This document shows positions 6,639 to 13,854 of a stretch of DNA of 13,854 nt, piece after piece. A model generated the notes under the pieces. It worked only from the letters and a program-made list of their open reading frames with translations. It had not been told where the DNA came from and did not search any database. Both the position numbers and the translations under genes were made by a program. The first letter of the stretch is position 1. Every line of letters starts with the position of its first letter. Source of the stretch: Microbacteriaceae bacterium (GTDB taxonomy: Bacteria; Actinomycetota; Actinomycetes; Actinomycetales; Microbacteriaceae); assembly GCA_947486475.1 (NCBI GenBank), contig CANKTR010000015.1, forward strand, positions 1 through 13,854, given 5' to 3'.

Positions 6639-8474
6639 ATGTGCGGAATCGTCGGTTACGTGGGTCCTCGAGGTTCCCAGGAGGTCCTTCTCGGGGGTCT
6701 CGGGCGCTTGGAATATCGCGGGTACGACTCGGCGGGTGTCGCCATCATCTCGACCAACCTGCAGACCCGCAAGCGCTCAGGAAAGCTTCAGACGCTGCGG
6801 GACGAACTCGTCGCCAATCCGCTCGACGACGGCCACACCGGCATCGGACACACGCGTTGGGCGACCCACGGGGCACCAACCGACGTCAACGCACACCCGC
6901 ACCTCGCGGACGGCGGCAAACTTGCTCTCATTCACAACGGGATTATCGAGAACTTTGCCGACCTCAAGGCCGAGCTTGTCGCCGAAGGAACCGGATTCAC
7001 CTCCGAGACGGATTCCGAGGTCGCTGCCCACATGGTGGCTCGCGAGTATCACCGAACGTCTGACTTGACCGAAGCACTGCGCGCCGTTGTCGCCCGCTTG
7101 GACGGAGCATTCACTCTTCTGGTCGTGCACGAAGATTCGCCCGGTGTCGTCGTCGGCGCTCGCCGCAACTCGCCGCTCGTCATTGGCCTCGGTCAGGGCG
7201 AGAACTTCCTGGGAAGCGACGTCGCCGCATTTGTGGAATACACGAGCGACGCCCTGGCGATCGGCCAGGACCAAATTGTGACGATTACGAAGGACGAAGT
7301 CAAGGTCATCGACTTTGACGGGAACTCCGTCACCCCCGAGCCATTCACCGTGACGTGGGATGTGTCCGCTGCCGACAAGGGTGGGTGGCCGTCGTTCATG
7401 GCGAAAGAAATTAGTGAAGAGCCAGTCGCGGTCGCCGACACGATTCGCGGCCGAATCAAGAACGGCGAAGTCCACATCGAGGGCTTCGAGCCAGCTGCGT
7501 TCATCGACGTCGACCGAATCATCATCATCGCCTGCGGGACAGCGGCCTACGCCGGGCTCGTGGGAAAGTACGCACTCGAACAGTGGGCGCGAATTCCCGT
7601 CGACGTGGAGCTCAGCCACGAATTCCGCTATCGCGAACCCGTCATCTCGGATCGAACCCTGATTGTCTCGGTTAGCCAATCGGGTGAAACGATGGACACG
7701 CTCATGGCCGTCAAGTATGCACGCGAGGTCGGTGCCCGCACGCTGTCGATATGCAATACGCAGGGTGCCACAATTCCGCGCGAGTCGGACGCGGTGATTT
7801 ACACGCACGCCGGACCGGAAGTCGCCGTCGCGTCAACGAAGGCATTCGTCGCGCAAGTCACCGCGCTCTATCTCCTCGGAATTGCCATTGCACAGGCGAA
7901 CGGCAAGGGTGACCCCAAGGTTCTCGCTGCCGTCGTTCGTGACCTTGAAGCAACGCCGGCGATGCTCGAAACGGTGCTCTTGCACGGCGAGCGCATCAAG
8001 ACGCTCGCGAAGTGGATGGCGGATACGCAGGCCATTTTGTTGCTGGGTCGCCATGTCGGGTATCCGATCGCCCTCGAGGGCGCACTCAAATTGAAGGAGC
8101 TTGCGTACATTCACGCGGAAGGGTTCGCGGCGGGTGAACTCAAGCACGGTCCGATCGCACTGATTGAGCCGGGTCAGGTGGTCTTCGTCATCGTTCCCAG
8201 CCCGCGCGATCCACACTCGCTTCACGCGAAGGTCGTGTCGAACATCCAAGAGATTCGAGCCCGCGGTGCGCGGGTCATCGCCATCGCCGAACAGGGCGAC
8301 GCGGCTGTTCTCCCGTATGCCGACGAGGTGATTCCGATTCCGCTGGCATCTAGTTTTATTGAGCCAATTTTGGCCGTTGTGCCGTTGCATATTTTTGCGA
8401 TGGAACTTGCCGCGGCGAAGGGGCTCGACGTCGACCAACCGCGCAACCTCGCCAAATCCGTCACGGTGGAATAA
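6639..8474 (+). CDS. glmS: glutamine--fructose-6-phosphate aminotransferase (isomerizing)
   Basis: A 611-residue GlmS (E. coli 609) that makes glucosamine-6-phosphate from fructose-6-phosphate and glutamine, the entry step to UDP-GlcNAc. The start is fixed by MCGIVGYVG: removal of Met exposes the catalytic N-terminal cysteine of the Ntn glutaminase domain, so the open frame reaching back to 6420 is not coding. Glutaminase motifs RWATHG (73-78) and NGIIEN (100-105) are intact. Two SIS domains follow (about 285-600), with ACGTAAYAG from residue 298, SQSGET (346-351) and the conserved C-terminus NLAKSVTVE. It is the first gene of the seven-gene operon ending at tsaD. Its product is the substrate of GlmM, encoded upstream. 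Four bases before the start give no ribosome binding site. Confidence 0.97.
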   Translation: MCGIVGYVGPRGSQEVLLGGLGRLEYRGYDSAGVAIISTNLQTRKRSGKLQTLRDELVANPLDDGHTGIGHTRWATHGAPTDVNAHPHLADGGKLALIHNGIIENFADLKAELVAEGTGFTSETDSEVAAHMVAREYHRTSDLTEALRAVVARLDGAFTLLVVHEDSPGVVVGARRNSPLVIGLGQGENFLGSDVAAFVEYTSDALAIGQDQIVTITKDEVKVIDFDGNSVTPEPFTVTWDVSAADKGGWPSFMAKEISEEPVAVADTIRGRIKNGEVHIEGFEPAAFIDVDRIIIIACGTAAYAGLVGKYALEQWARIPVDVELSHEFRYREPVISDRTLIVSVSQSGETMDTLMAVKYAREVGARTLSICNTQGATIPRESDAVIYTHAGPEVAVASTKAFVAQVTALYLLGIAIAQANGKGDPKVLAAVVRDLEATPAMLETVLLHGERIKTLAKWMADTQAILLLGRHVGYPIALEGALKLKELAYIHAEGFAAGELKHGPIALIEPGQVVFVIVPSPRDPHSLHAKVVSNIQEIRARGARVIAIAEQGDAAVLPYADEVIPIPLASSFIEPILAVVPLHIFAMELAAAKGLDVDQPRNLAKSVTVE

Positions 8475-8476
8475 CC

Positions 8477-8827
8477 ATGGCGATTGTCGGGCACGGAATC
8501 GACGTCGTCGACATTGCGCGATTCGACGCCTCACTCACCCGAACGCCGGAACTGCGTGAACGCTTGTTCGCGCCCTCCGAGCGCGACCTTCCCGTTGAAT
8601 CGTTGGCCGCACGTTTTGCGGCGAAAGAGGCCCTCATAAAAGCTCTAGGGGGGAATGATGAGGTGTCATGGGTTGACGTTGAAATTCCGCGAGGTGAAGG
8701 ACGACCCGTATTCCGATTGAGCGGTGCCATCGCCGCCCGAATTGAGCGATTGGGACTGGTGCTGCACCTTTCGCTCAGCCACGACGCGGGAGTGGCCGTG
8801 GCCAGCGTGATTGCCGAGGAACGATGA
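8477..8827 (+). CDS. acpS: holo-[acyl-carrier-protein] synthase
   Basis: A 116-residue AcpS-type phosphopantetheinyl transferase that moves 4'-phosphopantetheine from CoA to the serine of apo-ACP, activating fatty acid synthesis. The two Mg2+-binding motifs are present: GIDVVDIARF with Asp9, and RFAAKEALIKALG with Glu51. The conserved LSLSHDAGVAVA follows near the C-terminus. It begins 2 nt after the glmS stop, with GGTGGA (8465-8470) inside the glmS end as a ribosome binding site, and its stop overlaps the alr start as ATGA. In many actinobacteria an NAD(P)H-hydrate repair gene (nnrE/nnrD) lies between acpS and alr; it is absent here. Confidence 0.95.
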   Translation: MAIVGHGIDVVDIARFDASLTRTPELRERLFAPSERDLPVESLAARFAAKEALIKALGGNDEVSWVDVEIPRGEGRPVFRLSGAIAARIERLGLVLHLSLSHDAGVAVASVIAEER

Positions 8828-9918
8828 GCACGCCGCTCCGCCGTGTTCTGGTGTCGTCATCCGCCATCCAGCAAAACGTGGAACGACTGCGCGAACTCGC
8901 GCCCGCGAAAGATGCCATGGTCGTCGTGAAGGCGAACGGGTATGGGCATGGCGCGGAACTGGCCGCTCGCGCCGCACTCGCGGGCGGAGCAACCTGGATT
9001 GGTGTTGCGGACATCAGCGAGGCTGCTTACCTGCGTGACGCCGGAATAACGGCGCCCCTGCTCGCGTGGTTACACGCGGCGGATGAAGATTTCATCGAAG
9101 CGATCGAACGCGACGTAACTCTGGGCATTTCGACTCTCGCACACCTCAACGCCGTGGCGCAGGCTGGCGGCGGGACGGTTCACCTCAAGATCGACACAGG
9201 CCTTGGGCGAAACGGGGCCGGTCGCGAACACCGGGATGAATTTCTCAACACCGCAGCGGCACTTCACGCGAGCGGTGACCTCGTCGTCGATGGACTCATG
9301 TCGCACGTGTCGGGATCGTCCCGCGAGACCGACCTTGCGCAGGCCGAAGTTTTCATTCGGACACGAGACCTTCTCGCGGACCTGGGAGTCACGCCAACCC
9401 ATCTCCACACGGCGGCGTCCGCTGCGGCAATCGACCACCCGTCGCTTCGGTTCACGATGGTGCGATTCGGCATCGCGGCCTATGGTCTCGCGCCCACCAC
9501 GTCTCACCGTGAGTTGGGGCTCACGCCGGCGATGCGATTCGAGTCGTCAATTGTCAATGTCAAGCGTCTCGCCGCGGGTGACGGAGTGTCCTATAACTTC
9601 CTGTGGACTGCCCCGAAGGAAACGACCGTCGCACTCGTTGCCGCGGGTTATGCCGATGGAATTCCGCGGTCCGCGACCGGACACGCGGAAGTAGAAATAG
9701 CTGGCGAGCGGTACCCCGTCGTTGGGCGAATCGCGATGGACCAGATTGTGGTCGATGTTGGTGACGCGCACGTAAATGCAGGTGACCCGGTCGGGATATG
9801 GGGTGACCCGATCGACGGAACGCCGAGTGCCTCCGATTGGGGCGATTGGGCCGACACCATCAACTACGACATCGTGACGGGAATCGGGAACCGCGTCACT
9901 CGAATCGACATCCCGTGA
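8824..9918 (+). CDS. alr: alanine racemase
   Basis: A 364-residue fold-type III PLP enzyme interconverting L- and D-alanine for peptidoglycan. The PLP lysine lies in VVVKANGYGHG (Lys36). The second catalytic base is Tyr257 in GDGVSYNFLW; the residues after the Tyr (NFLW) differ from the more usual GxTW/Y-like form. C-terminal beta-domain landmarks AAGYADGIPRS, GRIAMDQIVVDVGD and YDIVTGIGNRVTR are present. It overlaps acpS by 4 nt (ATGA) with GAGGA (8816-8820) only 3 nt upstream, so translation is probably coupled. Its TGA stop overlaps the tsaE ATG by one base. The alr-tsaE adjacency is conserved across actinobacteria, including M. tuberculosis. Confidence 0.96.
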   Translation: MSTPLRRVLVSSSAIQQNVERLRELAPAKDAMVVVKANGYGHGAELAARAALAGGATWIGVADISEAAYLRDAGITAPLLAWLHAADEDFIEAIERDVTLGISTLAHLNAVAQAGGGTVHLKIDTGLGRNGAGREHRDEFLNTAAALHASGDLVVDGLMSHVSGSSRETDLAQAEVFIRTRDLLADLGVTPTHLHTAASAAAIDHPSLRFTMVRFGIAAYGLAPTTSHRELGLTPAMRFESSIVNVKRLAAGDGVSYNFLWTAPKETTVALVAAGYADGIPRSATGHAEVEIAGERYPVVGRIAMDQIVVDVGDAHVNAGDPVGIWGDPIDGTPSASDWGDWADTINYDIVTGIGNRVTRIDIP

Positions 9919-10382
9919 TGTCGATACCGACCGCTGGGGACATGGCTGGCTTCGGTGCGCGAGTGGCTCGGCTTCTGCGCGCCGGCGACGTGGTCTGTCT
10001 GACGGGCGAATTGGGTGCCGGAAAGACGACATTCACGCGCGGGCTGGGGCATGAACTTCAGGTGCGCGGAACGGTCACGAGCCCCACCTTCGTCGTTGCC
10101 CGAACCCACCCGCGAATCGACGGCGTGCCGTTCGTGCACATCGACGCCTACCGCCTGCACAGCCCAGCCGAGCTTGAAGATCTCGATATTGACTGGGAAA
10201 ACGTCATCTCCGTCGTCGAATGGGGACACGGAATGTTGGACACCATCGTCGACGAGTGGCTCGAGATTGTCATCGACCGGTCGCACAGCGCAGAGGACGA
10301 AACGCGAACCGTGAGCCTGCACGCCGTTGGTCCGCGCGGAAACGAACTAGCCGACGCGCTTGGGCGAAACGAGGCGTCGTGA
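9918..10382 (+). CDS. tsaE: tRNA t6A biosynthesis ATPase TsaE
   Basis: A 154-residue P-loop ATPase (YjeE family) that drives the TsaB-TsaD complex in making N6-threonylcarbamoyl-adenosine at position 37 of ANN-decoding tRNAs. The Walker A motif GELGAGKT spans residues 30-37. The TSPTFVVARTH, HIDAYRL and SVVEWGHGM segments are family hallmarks. The ATG at 9918 overlaps the alr stop as TGATG; an in-frame GTG at 9915 would add one residue and cannot be excluded. The frame remains open upstream to 9837, but that part is the alr shadow. Its stop overlaps the tsaB start. The absence of TsaC here means the threonylcarbamoyl-AMP step is encoded elsewhere. Confidence 0.95.
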   Translation: MSIPTAGDMAGFGARVARLLRAGDVVCLTGELGAGKTTFTRGLGHELQVRGTVTSPTFVVARTHPRIDGVPFVHIDAYRLHSPAELEDLDIDWENVISVVEWGHGMLDTIVDEWLEIVIDRSHSAEDETRTVSLHAVGPRGNELADALGRNEAS

Positions 10383-10969
10383 TCCTGGCGATCGACACCT
10401 CGGCCGGCACGAGCGTCGCCCTGGTCGGCGATGGAATCGTTGCCGAAGCGGCCACGGCGGATACGCGCAGCCACGCGGAGCACATCGGGGTGTTTATCGA
10501 TCGCGTCCTGACGGATGCTGGGGTGACCCCGTCAGAGGTAGTCGCCGTCGTGACGGGCATCGGACCGGGGCCATTCACCGGCCTGCGAGTGGGAATCGCG
10601 GCGGGAATCGCGTTCGCGATTGGCCGCGCAATCCCTATCTACGGGATTCCGAGCCACGATGCGTTAGCAGTGGGCCGAGGCGCGTGCACCGTCGTGACGG
10701 ATGTCCGCCGACGCGAATTGGCCTGGACCACCTATCGCGATGGTCGTGCCGTCGCCGGTCCAGGTCTCACGACGGAGGCAACGCTGGCGACCGACGTTGA
10801 CCTCGGCACATTTCCCGAGGTTCGCGCCGAGACCGTTTCGGCGGCACTTCTCGCGACGGCGGCTCAGCATCGGCTTGCCCGCGGTGACGACCTGTCGAGC
10901 CTGCTCCCCCTGTACCTTCGTGCCCCAGACGCAACACCAAACAACGGGCCGAAGCGGGTGAGCGGATGA
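10379..10969 (+). CDS. tsaB: tRNA t6A biosynthesis protein TsaB
   Basis: A 196-residue ASKHA-fold paralogue of TsaD that forms the TsaB-TsaD heterodimer and serves as scaffold rather than catalyst. The phosphate-loop-like ILAIDTSAGTSVALV opens the protein and the signature GIGPGPFTGLRVGIAAGIAFA lies near residues 59-79. The GTG at 10379 overlaps the tsaE TGA stop (GTGA) and gives the expected N-terminus; GAGG at 10371-10374 is its ribosome binding site. The protein is shorter than E. coli TsaB (231 residues), mainly in the C-terminal half, which is common in actinobacteria. It overlaps rimI by 4 nt (ATGA). Confidence 0.93.
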   Translation: MILAIDTSAGTSVALVGDGIVAEAATADTRSHAEHIGVFIDRVLTDAGVTPSEVVAVVTGIGPGPFTGLRVGIAAGIAFAIGRAIPIYGIPSHDALAVGRGACTVVTDVRRRELAWTTYRDGRAVAGPGLTTEATLATDVDLGTFPEVRAETVSAALLATAAQHRLARGDDLSSLLPLYLRAPDATPNNGPKRVSG

Positions 10970-11415
10970 CTCTGCGACTCGCGACGGAAGCAGACCTCAC
11001 GACAATCTACGGACTCGAGCAGGTTCTTTTTCCCGACGACGCATGGCCATTGGAGAAACTCGACGACGACCTGCGCAGCCCATATGCGCATTTCCTTGTC
11101 TCGGTCGACGAGGACCGTATTGTCGGATACGCGACCGCCCAGTACCTCACGGGTAACGATGTCGCGGACATTCAGAACATCGCCGTCGTTGAATCGCACC
11201 GAGGACGCGGTGTCGGGGCCGAACTCTTGGACGCCCTCGTCGCGTGGACCGTCGAGAAGGGTGCGTCGGCGGTCATGCTCGAAGTTCGTGACGACAACAC
11301 CGCGGCCCGGTCGTTATATGCCTCGCGCGGCTTCGAGGTCATCGCGACGCGACCCAAGTATTACCAGCCTGCCGGCGTTGACGCGCTCGTGATGCGCAGG
11401 GAGGTGCCCTTGTGA
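10966..11415 (+). CDS. rimI: ribosomal protein S18-alanine N-acetyltransferase RimI-like
   Basis: A 149-residue single-domain GNAT protein. The acetyl-CoA pyrophosphate-binding loop RGRGVG lies at residues 79-84, after the core strand [32 protein letters not shown] and the late [14 protein letters not shown] are typical of RimI. In E. coli RimI acetylates the N-terminal alanine of S18; the actinobacterial protein may have broader N-terminal targets. The ATG at 10966 overlaps the tsaB stop and its own stop overlaps the tsaD GTG. Placement between tsaB and tsaD is the conserved actinobacterial order and supports RimI over other GNAT families. Confidence 0.92.
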   Translation: MTLRLATEADLTTIYGLEQVLFPDDAWPLEKLDDDLRSPYAHFLVSVDEDRIVGYATAQYLTGNDVADIQNIAVVESHRGRGVGAELLDALVAWTVEKGASAVMLEVRDDNTAARSLYASRGFEVIATRPKYYQPAGVDALVMRREVPL

Positions 11416-12449
11416 ACGAGCCACTCGTCCTCGGAATCGAATCGAGTTGCGACGAAACCGGTGTCGGAATCGTTCGCGGCACGACGCTACTCGCTAACGT
11501 CATCGCTTCGAGCATGGATGAACACGCCGTCTTTGGCGGTGTTGTCCCCGAAATCGCGGCCAGGGCGCATCTTGAGGCGATGCGGGGGACAATTCAGGCC
11601 GCCGTCGCCGAAGCCAACATTCGACTCGACGACCTCGACGCAATCGCTGTCGCAGCCGGGCCCGGATTGGCGGGGGCGCTCATGGTCGGTGTCGGAGCCG
11701 CGAAGGCGCTCGCCGTGTCTCTCGGAAAACCGCTCTACGGTGTCAACCACCTCGTCGGCCACGTCGGAGCGGACGTTCTGCGCGAGGACGGCGGCGACAT
11801 CGAGCTACCCACCGTCGCGCTTTTGGTGAGTGGCGGTCACACCTCGCTGTTGCTCGTTCGAGACCTCGTGACGGACGTCGTCCTGTTGGGCGAAACGATC
11901 GATGATGCGGCGGGAGAGGCGTTCGACAAGGTCGCACGGCTTCTCAGACTTACGTACCCGGGAGGTCCCCACATCGATCGAGTGGCGAGCGACGGTGACC
12001 CCGCCGCGATTCGCTTCCCGCGCGGGCTGACGTTACCCAAGGACCTCATCAACCATCGCTACGATTTTTCGTTCTCTGGGCTCAAGACCGCCGTCGCTCG
12101 GTATGTCGAGACGACCGAAAACCCCTCTATTGCCGATGTCGCCGCGAGTTTCCGCGAATCCGTCGCCGACGTACTGACCAAGAAAGCGGTCGCTGCGTGT
12201 GTCGAACACGGCGTCAATCGATTGCTGTTGGGGGGCGGTGTCGCTGCGAATGCCCGAATTCGCGCGCTGGCGGCCGAACGGTGCGCAGAGCTCGGCATCG
12301 AATTGCGCGTTCCGCCCCTGGAACTCTGCACCGACAATGGCGCGATGATCGCCGCCCTCGGCGCTCACCTCGTTGCGCGCGGCGTCGCGCCGTCGGAATT
12401 GGATTTCCCGGTCGATTCGACGCTGCCCGTCGACACTGTTCGCGTCTAG
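11412..12449 (+). CDS. tsaD: tRNA N6-adenosine threonylcarbamoyltransferase TsaD
   Basis: A 345-residue catalytic subunit of t6A37 synthesis that transfers the threonylcarbamoyl group from threonylcarbamoyl-AMP to A37. The N-terminal [15 protein letters not shown] and [14 protein letters not shown] are diagnostic. The metal site is complete: His113 and His117 in [12 protein letters not shown], and Asp308 in CTDNG. The [19 protein letters not shown] and LVSGGHTSL motifs are intact. The start is GTG at 11412, overlapping the rimI stop (GTGA), with an unusually strong ribosome binding site AGGGAGG (11398-11404) 7 nt upstream. It is the last gene of the operon. Its TAG stop shares a CTAG with the convergent methyltransferase stop, and there is no obvious terminator. 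Confidence 0.97.
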   Translation: MNEPLVLGIESSCDETGVGIVRGTTLLANVIASSMDEHAVFGGVVPEIAARAHLEAMRGTIQAAVAEANIRLDDLDAIAVAAGPGLAGALMVGVGAAKALAVSLGKPLYGVNHLVGHVGADVLREDGGDIELPTVALLVSGGHTSLLLVRDLVTDVVLLGETIDDAAGEAFDKVARLLRLTYPGGPHIDRVASDGDPAAIRFPRGLTLPKDLINHRYDFSFSGLKTAVARYVETTENPSIADVAASFRESVADVLTKKAVAACVEHGVNRLLLGGGVAANARIRALAAERCAELGIELRVPPLELCTDNGAMIAALGAHLVARGVAPSELDFPVDSTLPVDTVRV

Positions 12450-13621
12450 CGCAGTCGTTCCGTCACAATTGCGACACGACCCTTGCCCGCCCGGGTCACA
12501 ATCAGGGTTGCTGAGGCGGAGCCTTTCAGTTTGAGTTTGGTTCGGAACGTCGCGGGGTCGATGTCGACGCCCCGCTTCTTAATCTCGAGCGTGCCAATTC
12601 CGGCGTTCCGGCAGTACTGGGAAATTGCACGAATATCGAGCGGCACGATGTCGATGACGCGGAACGCTTGCGCAAAAGGGGTCTGGACGAGTGTGTCACT
12701 CGACAAATACGCAATCGACGAGGCGATGGTGTGTGCACCGAGTCGTCGTGCGAGTGTCCCCAACAATTGGGCACGGATGACGGCTCCGCTCGGGTCATAG
12801 ACATACGCACCGATGTCGCCGATCTCGACCTCGGAGTCGGGTTCGCTGGCCGTGAGTTCGGCGGTAACGGTTCCCAACACGAGCGCGCTTCGCGCCACGT
12901 TTGCGCGTGCGAGTGCGCCCGTCCACACGACGCATTCGACGGTATCGCCGGAATCTTCGACCCACTGAGCCTCGACGCCATCGGGCAACAATTCGTGGTC
13001 GATGGCGGGAGAAAGTTTGATTCCGCTGGGAATTCTCAGCGCTACATCGAACACCCACTCGAGCGAGGGCGACCAGTCGGCGGGATTCGACAGCCGTTTG
13101 TCTTGTGAGCGACGAGCGGGGTCGAACCACAACCCACCGAACCGAGACAGATCGACGCCCTCCGCGTCACCCTGTTCGACGCTCGCATTGTCGAACGGAG
13201 CGAGGTTGTAGGTCGCGATTGCAGCGGTGGATTCGTCGCGATCGATCGCAACGACGCGAAGGCCAAGCCCGGCCAGGGCGAGTGAGTCGCCCCCGATCCC
13301 GCAGCCGAGGTCACCCACGGTGACATCACCAAGGGTGCGAAAGCGCGCGGCGTGGTGGGCCGCGACGTCCAGTCGCGTCGCTTGCTGAAGTCCGTTCTCC
13401 GTGAAGAACATGCGTGCGGCAAAATCGCCGAACTTTGGTTTTGCTTGCGCGCGAAGTCGACGCTGCCGGAGAACAACGCGAGTCATCTCGGGAGAAACTC
13501 CTCGGTCTCGAAGAGCAGACACAGCCTGAACCACACTGTCGGTCGCTCGGTACGGGGGGAGGCTCTCGAGCAACGTCAACGCCTCACTGGTGAGGAGCAA
13601 TTCGGCATCCGCGCGGTCCAT
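12446..13621 (-). CDS. class I SAM-dependent methyltransferase with THUMP-like C-terminal domain
   Basis: 391 residues when started at the ATG at 13621; an in-frame GTG at 13645 would add eight residues but lies 2 nt from the CIRCE operator. An N-terminal helical region (1-90) precedes a Rossmann SAM-binding fold with motif [13 protein letters not shown] (102-113) and an acidic end of strand 2, VVAIDRDES. Motif IV is WFDPAR (165-170), resembling the DPPR/NPPY motif of methyltransferases acting on nucleic-acid bases. The C-terminal 70 residues (ending IVTERLR) look like the THUMP-like domain found in this actinobacterial family, which suggests an RNA substrate. The actual substrate is not known to me. 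It is convergent with tsaD and divergent from groES. Confidence 0.85.
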   Translation of the reverse strand: MDRADAELLLTSEALTLLESLPPYRATDSVVQAVSALRDRGVSPEMTRVVLRQRRLRAQAKPKFGDFAARMFFTENGLQQATRLDVAAHHAARFRTLGDVTVGDLGCGIGGDSLALAGLGLRVVAIDRDESTAAIATYNLAPFDNASVEQGDAEGVDLSRFGGLWFDPARRSQDKRLSNPADWSPSLEWVFDVALRIPSGIKLSPAIDHELLPDGVEAQWVEDSGDTVECVVWTGALARANVARSALVLGTVTAELTASEPDSEVEIGDIGAYVYDPSGAVIRAQLLGTLARRLGAHTIASSIAYLSSDTLVQTPFAQAFRVIDIVPLDIRAISQYCRNAGIGTLEIKKRGVDIDPATFRTKLKLKGSASATLIVTRAGKGRVAIVTERLR

Positions 13622-13646
13622 GCGTTCATTCTCGCAGTTACCCACA

Positions 13647-13673
13647 TTGGCACTCGCGTTTGGAGAGTGCTAA
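13647..13673 (+). promoter_or_regulatory. CIRCE operator (HrcA binding site)
   Basis: TTGGCACTC (13647-13655), a 9-nt spacer, then GAGTGCTAA (13665-13673). This matches the CIRCE consensus (TTAGCACTC-N9-GAGTGCTAA) with one substitution in the left arm, a G for A at the third position. HrcA bound here represses groES/groEL at normal temperature. The right arm overlaps the end of the groES -35 box. Confidence 0.95.
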
Positions 13674-13688
13674 TTCGCGCGGTAAACT
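13660..13688 (+). promoter_or_regulatory. groES promoter
   Basis: TTGGAG (13660-13665) and TAAACT (13683-13688) are spaced by 17 bp. The -35 box lies across the CIRCE spacer and right arm, the usual arrangement for repression by HrcA. Transcription would start near 13695, leaving a leader of about 47 nt. Confidence 0.7.
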
Positions 13689-13741
13689 GGGAACCGCACG
13701 CTACAGTGCGCTCACATCGTCCACAAAGGAAGAGGTCAACC

Positions 13742-13854
13742 GTGTCGGTCGCTATCAAGCCGCTCGAAGATCGCATTGTCATTCAGCAGCTCGCTGCTGA
13801 GCAGGTCACGTCCTCGGGAATTGTCATTCCTGATTCGGCCAAGGAAAAGCCCCA
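13742..13854 (+). CDS. groES: co-chaperonin GroES (Cpn10), N-terminal part
   Basis: The first 37 codons and two bases are present; the gene runs off the right edge. The peptide begins [20 protein letters not shown] and continues with the [14 protein letters not shown] segment, where the GroES mobile loop that docks onto GroEL starts. The GTG at 13742 is preceded by AAAGGAAGAGG (13725-13735), a strong ribosome binding site. GroES caps the GroEL chamber during ATP-driven folding in the cytosol. The CIRCE operator upstream indicates heat-shock control through HrcA. Position after tsaD matches the M. tuberculosis order, apart from the inserted methyltransferase gene. Confidence 0.96.
   Translation, partial: MSVAIKPLEDRIVIQQLAAEQVTSSGIVIPDSAKEKP

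Noticed and set aside
6777..7808. 343-codon open frame on the minus strand inside glmS
   Set aside because: It is fully antisense to a clear GlmS, shows no recognisable domain, and has the composition of a shadow frame of GC-rich codons.
7833..8534. 233-codon minus-strand frame across the glmS end and acpS start
   Set aside because: It is antisense to two well-supported genes and its Arg/Asn-rich composition is typical of a reverse-frame artefact.
12460..12480. Imperfect palindrome GTCACAATTGCGAC after tsaD as a terminator or operator
   Set aside because: It is short, carries a mismatch, lies in the methyltransferase coding region and has no T-run.

Overview
This window is chromosomal housekeeping DNA from a high-GC Gram-positive bacterium, most likely a compact-genome member of the Micrococcales (Microbacteriaceae-like). 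The evidence is the GC-rich codon use, the frequent GTG starts, an L17 with a long acidic Ala-rich tail, leaderless-type promoters, a CIRCE operator before groES, and the gene order. That order matches the backbone of the Mycobacterium tuberculosis region from rpsM/rpsK/rpoA/rplQ/truA through rplM/rpsI/glmM and glmS to alr/tsaE/tsaB/rimI/tsaD/groES, but with almost all intervening genes missing. The family-level placement is inference; no 16S or database search was available.

Layout. (1) 1-2369: end of the large ribosomal operon, rpsM (partial), rpsK, rpoA and rplQ, closed by a strong hairpin at 2378-2410. Two stem-loops lie in the rpsK-rpoA gap. (2) 2430-3230: truA (tRNA pseudouridine synthase). 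(3) 3227-5659: a promoter overlapping the truA stop codon drives rplM, rpsI and probably glmM. (4) 5656-6594, minus strand: coaA, convergent with glmM; the two stop codons share one CTAG. (5) 6639-12449: a seven-gene operon glmS-acpS-alr-tsaE-tsaB-rimI-tsaD with 2-nt gaps or 1-4-nt overlaps throughout. glmS and coaA diverge from a 44-nt spacer in which each start codon is preceded by a TANNNT -10 box at exactly 7 nt, so both mRNAs are probably leaderless. (6) 12446-13621, minus strand: a class I SAM methyltransferase with a THUMP-like C-terminus, convergent with tsaD, again sharing one CTAG for both stops. (7) 13647-13854: CIRCE operator, promoter and the first 37 codons of groES.

Functionally the window combines translation (S13, S11, L17, L13, S9, the RNA polymerase alpha subunit, tRNA pseudouridylation and the t6A37 enzymes TsaB/TsaD/TsaE, plus the RimI acetyltransferase), the first two committed steps of UDP-GlcNAc synthesis (GlmS, GlmM), D-alanine supply (Alr), and the CoA-to-holo-ACP route (CoaA starts CoA synthesis, AcpS uses CoA to activate ACP). 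No mobile element, CRISPR array, tRNA or rRNA gene was seen. No convincing new multi-gene system is present. The points worth a second look are regulatory and architectural: the mirror-image leaderless promoter, the two shared CTAG stop junctions, the rpoA leader hairpins and the L17 tail.
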